A stretch of DNA of 64,000 nt from positions 1,674,001-1,738,000 of the forward strand of contig NC_046682.1 of NCBI RefSeq assembly GCF_009870125.1, read 5' to 3'. A program made the position numbers and the translations under genes. Position 1 is the first letter of the stretch; every line of letters starts with the position of its first letter. Below the pieces are notes generated by a model that was not told the DNA's origin, did no database searches, and saw nothing but the letters and a program-made list of their open reading frames with translations. Positions 1-10,893 of this stretch are shown in pieces. Source of the stretch: Drosophila pseudoobscura. Lineage: Eukaryota > Arthropoda > Insecta > Diptera > Drosophilidae.

Positions 1-299
1 AATTGCAAATACTTTTAAATTTAATAACTGCTAGTGGGAACTTGTTAAAATCTAATTTGAAACAAAAGTCTGTAGTTCTATACCTTGAGCACCTGCATTC
101 CATCATATCATTGTCGAAAGAAAATGAGATTTATTTGTAAATAACAGTATTTAAAGTGGCATTAGTGGTAAGTAATTTTTAATTTGTTTTCTGGATTTTC
201 ATCATTAGGAAGGATCCAAAAAACCCTACAAACATATCCACATATCTACATGTATGCATTGTATGTCATACATTTGATAAGAGTGGTACAAGTACTCAC

Positions 300-431
300 C
301 AATTCAGAAACAAGGGGAATAGACTTTCGACGGGGCCGTATATCTGGCATACTGTCGATATTGCTATAGAAAGGGTTATCGCCGGGATGTCCATTGGCAC
401 GTATTCCAACATCTCCAGTTCCACCACCATT
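300..431 (-). CDS. unc-13: unc-13 shared exon preceding the C1 domain
   Basis: This 132-nt exon (44 codons, both ends phase 0) is flanked by a TTTTACAG acceptor at its high-coordinate side and a GTGAGT donor below position 300. Its translation contains NPFYSNIDSMPDIRPRRKS followed by IPLVSEL, which is the very conserved Munc13/Unc-13 segment immediately before the C1 phorbol-ester domain. That identifies the whole minus-strand locus. The two large upstream exons (919-7062 and 10894-16266) both end in phase 0, so each can join it. The C1, C2B, MUN and C2C parts must lie left of position 1 and are not in the window. Identification is firm; exact splice points are by eye. Confidence 0.93.
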
Positions 432-918
432 CTGTAAAAGATATTTTTGTATTATAATATTTATTGTTTATTATATATACATATTTATTATATTTCCAAA
501 ATAGAAAGCTGTACACATACATTTTTCTTAACATGGGAACATTATTTTCATAAACCTAAACAGGAAACATTTGTAAAGCATCGAAGGGCTTAGTCTGTTT
601 TACACCCCTGGGCATAGTAAGCATATATCGATCGATATTGTATTGTTTTTAAGGCTTTAGGAATGTTTATAACAATAATAACAACATTTGTAAAATAATT
701 TTAAAAAACCAAAAACTTATCAAATAAAAGTATCTGCTAGCTTAAAAAAATTCGACTTTATATACGTATAAAAAATATATATTGAAGATATTATAGATGG
801 GTGTGTATTTGAATTAAGGAAAATATTTCAAAGGTGAAAGATTACCTCTTATATTCAAAACATTGAAAATTGAGAACATTATTTGAGATATAACAATGTG
901 TATTACGGTTAGCATTAC
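432..918 (-). other. unc-13 intron between Unc13B exon and shared exon
   Basis: AT-rich 487-bp interval bounded by the GTAATG donor and a pyrimidine-rich TTTTACAG acceptor, both on the minus strand. No other coding signal was seen. Confidence 0.8.
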
Positions 919-3900
919 CTTCTCCCGGTCTTTGGTCATTTCTTCTTCTTTAATTTTGTCCTGATTGTTTTTCTCCTCGATCTTACGCTCCTTTAAAGTT
1001 TTAAGCAACTTCCACTTACTGCTGCCAAGACCTGCCGTGGCGCCATTACTGCCTATCACCTGGGATCCCTCGACACTTGATTCTTGACTTATTAACTTCA
1101 TTGGGCGCGGCTGAGACGAAAATGATCCCCGATCACTCTGAGGAGACGATGTCTCTTTGTTGCATTGATCAATTGGTTGAGCAAGTATGGTTGTGGTTAC
1201 TGACACTGGGTCATGTTCATTTGGGGACATAGTATTGAACATGTCCCCCGATTGTCGGTGTTCTATTGTAAATACACCCTTTCCAGACATACCACTGCTT
1301 CTGTTATGACTCTCTCCTTCAATGATCAAGTCCTTTTCCATGTCATCACTCAACTCTGCTGGCGTATCGGGCCCTGATGTCGCGCTAGATGCCGATGATC
1401 CTTGAAATATTTCTAGGGAAATATGTTTGTCTGATACTGATACCGCGTCAGTGATATATCGTTGATTCTGCTCGGACTCATTTTCGGAAGCAGAGGATGA
1501 ACTTGTGTTGGCCTTATTATCATGTTTATTTGTTTTTGGGACACGTTTCCGCTTCTTTAATCGCTTCAATTGCTGTGTTTTTTCTTTTTCACGAAGCAAA
1601 GTTGCCACTTCCCCTTCCTTAGCAGCCATCTCGGTATCCTCTTGAGATTCCATATCAGATGTTGCTTGCTGAAAATCACCGTTGACATCCTGCCAAGCGC
1701 TGTGCATGTCACAGACAATTTCGAACCTGTCCCGTACTGGTTTTGACTTTGTTAATGCTTCCCCTGTGTTGGCTGCTGTATTCAAATAACTGCCATAATT
1801 AATTTCTGGCTCTAATTTAACTGAGTACTTCAGTTCATCTAATACTTTAGACATCCGCAGCTTTACACTTTCATCTGGTGAATAAATATGGGATACCTCC
1901 GCTTCTGCAAAGTCAAAATGTTCCCCGGGCACTTCGCTATCCAACAGCTGTCCAATCTGCGAGAAAACCACTTGATTGTCGGCACTTTGCTTGCTGGTTA
2001 TGTTATCAGCATGCGCTGTTCGTTGATGCTCCAGTTGCTCGAGCTGGCGAAGCTCATAGCAAAAGTATTCATCGTCTGTGTCGATGCTATCTTCGGTGCT
2101 TTGGCGACGAGAAGACGAGAGTGTGCGACCGGAATGCTGACTACGACAGTCGTCATCTTCTCGTGACCCATAACCTAGATTGCTTGGAATGTCCAAGGAT
2201 TGCTGTGCAACCCAGACTCCCCCACCTCGGCTGTTAGTCGCTGTGGTTTTGGTAGGCGTGCCTGCTGTAGAAGCTAGTGTAGTTTCGATTTTGGCCATTT
2301 TCGAGGTTGGGACATTTGTTTCAGTATTATCGGATACTTCGATAAAGGGAGAAACGTCGTAGATCTCATCATCAATATAGATTGAGCTTATTTTCTGAAG
2401 GCTTGCCTGTGGCTGAGCTGTTGAATATTTGTCTGTTGAAGTGCATATTGGCATCTCACTGGTTTCCAAGAGAATCTCTGGCATCTTTATAAATATTTCC
2501 ACATTATTACGCATTTTGTCACGTTCTAAAAGCTTAGACGACGTGGATGGGGTGGCCTCCGTTGGTGTAAGCTGTAACTTTTTGAGGTTCCCAACGACAG
2601 CGAACAGATTGGGACTATCAATTTCAATTCCGAGGCCAACATCATAGATGCCAGAGTGTTGGGGTGGCACATCAAAATCATCATCAAAATCTTTATGGCA
2701 TTCAGTTTGATTTGTTCTCGGATTAACCCCAATCCCCTTAGATATATCTTGTTGATTCATTTGACACTCATATAAAGAACAATCCTCGTTATCCGATGAA
2801 GTAAAGCCTGGCACATCTAGTTCGGTATCTGACATATTAGAGCCGCGGCGCAGGACACTGCTGTTCCGTTTATAAGTCTTTGCTTTTTGCATTAAATTGT
2901 TCATCTTAGATGAAAATGAGCGCTTCTTCGGTGCTCCAGTACTAGCGTCAGCTGCACCTTCAGCTGAGTCGGAGTCTGACAAACGCACAGAGTGCGTAGC
3001 CGCCGCTTTTTGCATAAGACGCATCGGGAGCTTCTGTAAACGTTTGGATAGCTGTCTGTGACTTCCGTTTCCAATAGGACGCTTATATGAAATTAACGGA
3101 TACGAGCCTGCCTGGCCACGGGCTTGTCTCTGATTGCCTTGACTTTGTACATCACCGGGTAATGACTGTGATCGATTGTACTTAGCTGAGCGCTTGAACT
3201 TTAGATTTTCTGGCAAAAATGTATTTAATTTATGCCATACCCTCGGTGACTTTATGGTGACAGGTGGGACTGCCGAGATTTCCTCACATTCGAACCGTTT
3301 CGCACCATTAATCTGCGCTAAAGCACGCTGACTGACAGTATAATCAACTGCTGGAACAGGAGCAGGAACTGTAACTGAAGAGGATTGAAGCTTGGGAAGG
3401 GGAAAATTGGTAGCTCTATGCTGCGTCATATATTGTGATTGGTCTTGCTGCTGATGTCCTAAGTAGTCTAAATTGTTGCTGCTGTTGTAGTCGGTGATAC
3501 TGTTCGAGGATGGATAGTAGACAAGTCTATCTGTCAAGTGTGGCTTGCGGGATTGTTCTTGCATTTCCACACGATCTGTACCATTTCTTTCAAAACTATA
3601 CTTAGATCCATTCCCATTTATACTACTGTTTATTTCGGAGTCCGTTCTTGAATTCTTCCTGAAGGTTGACTTGGGCGTAGTACTCGGAGTTTGGTTAGTT
3701 AACAGGTCCGGCATACGGTCATTATTAAGTAATTGTTGCGTAGAAACTTCCTGTTCATCCCGTTGATTTTTTTGGTCCCATTCTAGCATTTCATCAACAG
3801 TGGAAAATTTTCCGACTTGTTTAGCAGCCTCATTAATATTGAATATGGATTGGTTTTCATATGCAGAGCAAATCGGAATATTTTTTGAAAGCTCGTGAAT

Positions 3901-6900
3901 ATAATTCAAGTTCTCTTCGGAAAATTTATAATCACATTGTTTTGGGCTTAAATTGTCGTCAGTGCTATTAAAATTGGAATCTGTTGCTGAGGCCTTTATA
4001 GGATATGTTAACTGGAAAGTTTCCGAACTTCTTTCACTACTTTTGTTAGCAAACAGATTACAGTTCTGGATGCCAACGGTTACTGGGGAATTCGGCGACC
4101 AGCCGCTCATCGAAGATAGCCCTGAATCGGATTTGGCCTGTTTCTGTTGATGGGCTTCAATTCCTCCTCGAAATGTATTCTCTGTCACCGACGCATGGAT
4201 CCCCAGACTATCGTTCGGTGCTGGTGGTGGAGGACTGGGACTCGATCGACTTTGGTCCGTTAATATATCGGTAAACTCAGCCGTAACCTTATGTTTATCA
4301 GGATTTTGCAAATGAAGTAGAAACAGCATACTATTGTGACGTTCCAGGCTTTTCTTTAAGGACTGGATGTACTCATCCTGATTGTAAATATTTCTCGATG
4401 AATTGGACAAATTCTCATTTTCTCCATGAGCAACACTTAAATCCCAATTGCTGTTATGCTGTAAGTGCTTGTCGATATGGTCCTTTTCCACTTCCGCTCC
4501 ATGACTCTGAACTATTTTAACTATTTTTTTCTTTCGATTAATTTCAATCTCTTGCGTCTCCAAAAGCTTAAGTTGTTCGTCAAGATCAGAATTATTTCGG
4601 AGCAGCTGTGCACTAACATTGCCCACATTTAGTTTCGCTGTGAGATCTTGAATGGACGATGTTGAAATTTTATCTACCTTGTCCTTTTCATCGTCCAATG
4701 AGTTGCCAACTAGTTTTTTGAGTGTGTCAATATTTTTATTGAATTTCTTCATTACAAGAATAAACTTTTTATCGGCATCAGTGATGCGAAGGCGTCGCAT
4801 CTCCTCAGCCAAGGTGACGGGGTTGAGTAGCAGTAGAGTCAACTTCTTATCGACGTGGTTAAGCCTTTGGAAAAAAGTTTCCTCTGCCCAAATAGTCTGC
4901 CGTATTTGACCGATTTGTAAAGCACTTAGTGACTGAAGATCAGAAATTTTATTGATTTCCCCTATCAAGGTCTCAGTTATGCTGTCTAAAATAGTTACAT
5001 TGTCCTCAAAGAAGCAGCCAAAGCTGTTTGTCTCACGCCGATTGTCACTTGCACTTTGAGTTGTATTCTTATCCGACTCCTCTCTAACTGTATCGTTCAA
5101 TGCACAGATTTTGTCGAATTTAGTCGAAAAGGTGGTATGGATACTTCTTGTTGATTGGGACTGCGCAAGAATGCACTTTAAATTATTTATCATTTCCATT
5201 TCATTCTTATGATGCTTCTTTTTCCGATGCTTCCTCGAGTCTCTATTAATATGAATGGTTGATTGAGTATTGGAGTCAGTTGTCGCTTCCTTTATTGCGG
5301 CTTTAATGGTGCCTGTGACAACGTCCTTCTTACCATCGTTGATCATCATTAAGGAAGATGTTGAGTGCTCGTGAGCCTCGGAATTTTGTAATAATGAGTC
5401 CATCTTGGAAATCTCTGAACTCAAGTCATTGTCGCGATATGCTTCATTGAGTGTTTTATAAAAGGTTTCATTCATTTCATTGTTAGCTGTTGTTAGCAGA
5501 ATCTGTGTTCCTCCAGTATCCTCAATAGGTAGGACTTGGTTTCCCCCTTCCCCTGTTTTAGAGGCTGCCAACCGAAAAAACTCAACTTCCTCTATAAGAT
5601 CATCGAGTTCGTTGGAAACATTGGTGGTCTGTCTGATGGGTTCGCCTTCCTGAACTCTTTGGCTATATGAATGGGTCTTTTGGGGCCCCTCCGTATTAAC
5701 CATTTGTGGTAAATTGAGAAAGCTGTTCGGAGTGGATAATACTGCTGATGATGAGGCCGATGCAACCTCAGTTAAAACACGTTGTCCATTGAGAAATTCT
5801 TGTAGTAATTCTGCACGTGCGTTGTTTGCTAGTGTTTGCTGTTGCTCATAAAGTATTAAATCCGAATCAGAATAAAGTTTCTTTCGGGGTTTTTTGCGGT
5901 GAATGTCAACATCCGATAGCCAAACGTTTGCGGCTCTGTCGGTTTTCACGAAATTGATTGCCATTTGTTCGATATCCAGATTTTGGTCATCCAATGGTCC
6001 ACTGTCGTAGCTAAGAAAAAGTTCATCTTGATTGTGTTCTAATGCGCAAGCTGCATTCATAAATATATTCGAGTCACGATGTCCTATCAAAGCTGTAGGA
6101 TGAAGTGCATCCAAGCTGATCATTTTGTCATAGTCATGGTTAGAAGGCAGCGCTCTCATTTCCATTTCAATATTGACATTTTCGTCCATTTCCAATGGCA
6201 GTGAAAGCAACTGCTCATCTGCGAGAAACGTTTCTGGCCCTTCCATGTCCTCCTGATGCTGAAGCTGTTGTTGCTTTGCGGCTCTGATCAAACCCATCAA
6301 ATTACTAACCACCGACTGATGTTCTACTGATATGTTTTCAAGCTTCTCCAAACGAATCCAAATTTTGCCATATTCTGTAGAAAGTAAATCCAATGCCCGC
6401 CACGCGAACTTCAACTCTGTCTCGAGCAAACTAATGCGCGTTGAAATTTTATCCATATAATCGGAGATTATATAATCCGAGTGTTGCTGCGAGTTATATA
6501 TCTGACACAGCTGCTGCTCACTTCTAATTGACAGCATGCTGCCAATTCCAGTGGGGTGAGATTGAGATGCCCCCAGGCTTAGCGGCGACTTGCTGCACTG
6601 TTGCTGTAATTGAGGTTGAGCGGTGCCCAAGATTAGATGATTTTGACGGTACTTTGACATTTGATCTACCTTTTGCAGTAGCTGGCTCTGGTCCTGTCCC
6701 TCAGATTGGGAATGCGAGTGCGAGTGGGAGTGGGACTGAGGTCGGGATGGCGATTGCGACTGAGATTCTGTCAGGTGCGGCATCGCATACTTCGTAGATT
6801 GATGGTTCTGATCTCTCAGTTGTTGTTTTATCTGGAACTGACTCTTAAGAGCATTTTCTGCTACAGTGTGCTGAAGCTTTTCAATGGCCATCTCAGATAT

Positions 6901-7062
6901 CGTATTCTGGACTTGATGTTGGTAGTGACTAAATTTGTCCGGGACCCCAGCATAGTTTTCAGCTAATGGCGTCACTTTTTGAGATGCATTCATCATATTG
7001 GTCCGAGATGCGAATTTAATATTCGACGTTGGCGATTTTGATTGTGTTCGATTCAAAGACAT
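919..7062 (-). CDS. unc-13: unc-13 alternative N-terminal exon (proximal, Unc13B-type isoform)
   Basis: A single uninterrupted coding exon of 2,048 codons, from ATG at 7062 (a TTG-initiated extension to 7086 is open but an in-frame stop follows) to a GTAATG donor after the lysine codon at 919, phase 0 onto the exon at 300-431. The protein is mostly low complexity: a His-Ser run near residue 110, a helical stretch with RISLLETELKFAWRALDLL near residues 210-230, PPPP near residue 1,020, and Ser/Asp-rich parts. It ends in a charged helix beginning SSKWKLLKTLKERK (residues 2014-2027). In flies Unc13 isoforms A and B differ only in such N-termini; A organises release sites close to calcium channels and B more distant ones. 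Assignment to B rests on size, position and the lack of the calmodulin-type motif found in the distal exon. Munc13 C2A is not visible. A likely acceptor (ATAATTTAG) at about 7094 suggests a 5' noncoding exon upstream. Confidence 0.87.
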
Positions 7063-8711
7063 AATGGAAACGAAACTAGTAGTCAAAATCCACCTAAATT
7101 ATTATAACTTTAAAAGACTTCGATCTTGGATATATTACATAATACATACGTTGATTCCAGAATTCAATGTCGACTTAGCTGAAAGTCGTAATCCATATAC
7201 ATATCTACAGTAAGGACAGTAAGACTTAAAGTAAATACACATACATATTTTTGCATGTACATATGTATGGACTTTTACAGATCTAAATCATGTAGCTATG
7301 GGATTGAATTCACTTGAAAGTGACAGCAACTTAATTTTTCATTTTCTTTTTAAAGTATATTGTAGTACAAACTGTGTGTATTGGAACACAAGTATGGGAC
7401 AGTAGAAAGGTCAATATATGTATAATTCAGTACAAAATTTGGTTTATCTTTTTGAATATGCAATTTGCGGCATTTCTATTTCTAAGTTGTCTAAGATAGC
7501 CGTATAGAAGGATTGACACGACCATTATTGTTGCTCGTCGCACGTTGCTGACTGAAAGTATAAATGCTCTGTTCTCCTCTTCCGAATAGGGAATTTAAAG
7601 CTTTTCTAAGGATGCACTGCACAGAAGGATTCACCCTACTAAACATGATTTGTAATTTTGAAAACTAATTTTAAGAATTATAAGGGGATAGGTAGGTAGA
7701 TTATTTTAACAGAATTTTCAGCTGAGAAAGAAGTCTTTTATTTTTTCGAGTCTTATATTGGACTCATTTCATCTTTTGCACAAAATTCTGTATACGCATA
7801 TCGTTGATTATTTGTATCCCATCCTATTGTTGCATGTTAGTTGGGTAAAGTTAGTTGCCAGAGAATATCATTTAATATTCGAACAAAATTTGGATTTTAA
7901 TGCCATTAGTCCTAGCACACACTTTTGAAAGGGAAAAAGCAATTTACTGCGCACAAATTTGTGTGTCCCGATGTGAATTGAAAAGCGTTAAAATGTGTAC
8001 TACAATTTTGTAAATTGTTCTATGTTGGTGCGTTTCAGTTCACCGTATTGATGGAGTTGCTGCTACTAACTAAGGTAGTGTGCGTGTTCACGCACGTATA
8101 CTCTCTTGTAAGTGTGTGTAAGACACCCTTAGAACTTTGTTTTTAGTACACATACAAAAGGCAAAATGCCAAAATACTTGTGTATACTGACGAAGCACAC
8201 ATGCTCAGAGAGCGAGATTGACAGCAAAAACGAGAGAATGAGAATTAAGTAGAAGTGTCTACTGCGCATGACAGGTTATAAACCATTCATTTCCTAAAAG
8301 TATTTACAGAGATAAGATATGAAGTATTTGTGGGAGAGTTGTTTAGTTACCCCTGCAGCTCGACAGCGTGAACATTTGTTAATCTAATTAAAGTTAAAAT
8401 GAGTATATTAGCCCGCTTTTCAATGAACTCTGCTGAAAAGCAGATTTATAGATGGCGCCACGAACCAGCACATAGTTTTCTATTCCAATACCCTTGCAGA
8501 GGTTATCATTTATACAATTTTTGCCATATGTTAGCCTATAAGTAAATAAATTCCTGATCAGAATGACTTGCGCATTCCGTATAGTATGTCTGCCTCTTTC
8601 TCTATACAAACTTTTATCGAAACCCTTGCCAAATATTGGCAGTCAAACAAGTTGACAAATTAAATACCATTTATTTTCCGAGGAGTGTGCTAAGTCCTAA
8701 AACTTTGATTC
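7063..8711 (-). other. Upstream region of the Unc13B-type exon / intron of the Unc13A-type transcript
   Basis: No convincing coding sequence on either strand. A candidate 3' splice site (minus strand, TAATTTAG) at about 7094 would place a noncoding first exon further upstream. The isoform start site is expected somewhere between here and 10.9 kb, but I cannot point to a core promoter. Confidence 0.45.
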
Positions 8712-9753
8712 TTTTTATACCCGATACTCAAAATGCGTATTGTGATATATTAGATTTGTGGTGAAAATAGATGTGTGTAACGCCCAGAAGGAATCGTTTC
8801 CGACCCCAGAAAGTATATATATTCTTGATCACCATCAATAGCCGGGTCCATTGAGACCTGTCTGTCTGTCCGTCTGTCCGTCCGCCCGTCTGTCCGTCAC
8901 CTTCAGCGCCTAGTGCTCAAAGACTATAAGAGCTAGAGCAACGATGTTTTGGATCCAAGCTTCTGTGATATGTCACTGCTACAAGAATATTTCAAAACTT
9001 CGCCCCGCCCACTTCCGCCCCCACAAAGGACGAAAATCTGTGGCATCCACATTTTTAAAGATAGGATAAAACCAAAAACGCAGAATCGTAGAGGATGACT
9101 ATATGTTCTAGATTGTAAAATCTTAACCAGATCGTATAATTATTATAGCCAGAAACAAGAAAACAATTTCATTCTTTCTCGCTCTGTCTCTCTCTAACAC
9201 ATAGGTTTCATGGTCGGTTTTGCAAATTGCAAAATATGAGTTCAAGGATCTCAGAACCCATAAGAGCTAGAGCAACGAAATTTGGTATCCACACTCCTGT
9301 GATATCGGACCTAGACCGTTTTGTGTCAAAATTTCGCCACACCCCCCGCAAAGGACGAAAATCTGGGGCATCCACAAATCTCAAAGACTATTAAAGCCAT
9401 AGCAACCAAATTTGATATCCACACTCCTGTTAGATCTCACTATAAAACGTATACCTCAAAATTTCGCCCCACCCCCTTCCGCCACCACAAAGGACGAAAA
9501 TCTGTTGCATCCACAATATTGAAGATTCGAGAAAACTAAAAGCGCACAATCATAGAGAATGACCATATTTATCAGATTCAGATCGGATCACTTTATAGCC
9601 AAAAGGAACAAATCAATTTGCAGTGGCTACGCAGACTACGCAGACTGCGTTTAATATTAGCGGCGTCTGCCGGAAGAGAGCCATACTGACTAAGTATCGG
9701 GTATAAATGTAGAGTTGCGGTCTCCGCAGCAACTCACAACGTTCCGCCTCGTT
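8712..9753 (+). mobile_element. DINE-1/INE-1-like Helentron-derived element, near full length (copy A)
   Basis: Starts TTTTTATACCCGATACTC and ends in GGTCTCCGCAGCAACTCAC followed by AACGTTCCGCCTCGTT. It has the family landmarks: TTTCCGACCCC, TATATATTCTTGATCA, a GTCT/GTCC microsatellite core at about 8860-8898, and three internal degenerate units carrying GACGAAAATCTG.GGCATCC (near 9035, 9353 and 9491). It also has a GA/CT-rich block at about 9172-9200. No coding capacity. The same sequence recurs on both strands in the window, which proves it is a dispersed repeat; the DINE-1 family name is from recognition of the landmarks. Confidence 0.83.
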
Positions 9754-10893
9754 TATTTTTGAGTATATTTCAGTTCATTATAGTTCACTGTGTTTCTTGA
9801 TAGATAATATCTATACAAATTATGTGACGTGACTGTTCATAAATATAGAGACAGGAATGATTCATCTATCGAGCTTAAAATGTAATCATAAAATATCTCT
9901 CTATTTCCACATACAGACTCACCTGTGACGCTTGACTTTGATATTTCAAAAGTATGCTTAACTTGCGGGTCCGTTCCGCCACAGATGGACTCATGTTTAT
10001 GTAGTTTGAATAAACCAAATTTTCTACACTTTTTTTCTTTCGAGTACATATCATCTTGATTGAAATTCGTTTAGCGTGTTGAAAGTGTAGCGCAGAACTG
10101 TGAAAGCCGCCACTACTAAATTGTTCCTACTCAATTGCGGTATCAGTGTTATTTGTAATGGGCTCATGCTCGCATGGGCTGCTTTTGGGGTAACATGACA
10201 TACAAACGGTGCAACATCAACTCACCGATGTGTGTGTTAGATTATAAACAGGTTACATTACCCTAAATTACGAATAAATTACGAAGAAGCGGGTAACCAA
10301 GCGCTCACATATTACGACTATTACAAGTAAAAAAGTGGTCGACATTTCGACTAAATAATTCCATCTACTCAGATACCTTTCTCTGTGGGGGGAGTTGTCA
10401 AGGTGTTATTTTATACCGATTATGGTGTACCCATAAAGCTCGTATAATCTTCCTGCTAATCACACCGGGCCATCTATATTTCGACTGTATTTTTATAAAC
10501 AAACAGATTTCCTGCAACGAGATGTTTTTTTACCAATCATTTCTACAGCAACTATATAATATAGTGGTCCGATTTCCGATTCTGATAATGGATTTTCTTT
10601 AATAGACAAGTTTCATATAAACAGACGGATATCACTGCGTCGACTTGGCTTGTAATCCTGGTCAAGAATACGTATATGTATGTATCTTACTTATGAGGTC
10701 GAAGGTGCTATCCTCTGCTACCCTCTTTAAGGGTAAACAAAATAATGAATAACATTTAAACTTATATTCACATTTGACATTGATTTCAGATAAATTATCA
10801 GCGAGCAAAACCGGAGGTGGTTAAATAATTCTTGTTTATACAATATTATGTAAAAATAAAGGATATAAGAATTTATATTTATTTTTTACTTAC
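9754..10893. other. Intronic sequence downstream of the Unc13A-type exon
   Basis: AT-rich, no supported gene; contains only short open frames on both strands. Lies between the donor at 10893 and the DINE copy. Confidence 0.5.

Noticed and set aside
1878..2237. Plus-strand open frames opposite the unc-13 exons
   Set aside because: They are antisense shadows of a long, well-supported coding exon and have no recognisable motif.
8860..8898. GTCT/GTCC tract considered as a stand-alone microsatellite
   Set aside because: The same tract recurs at the same relative place in all DINE copies, so it belongs to the element.
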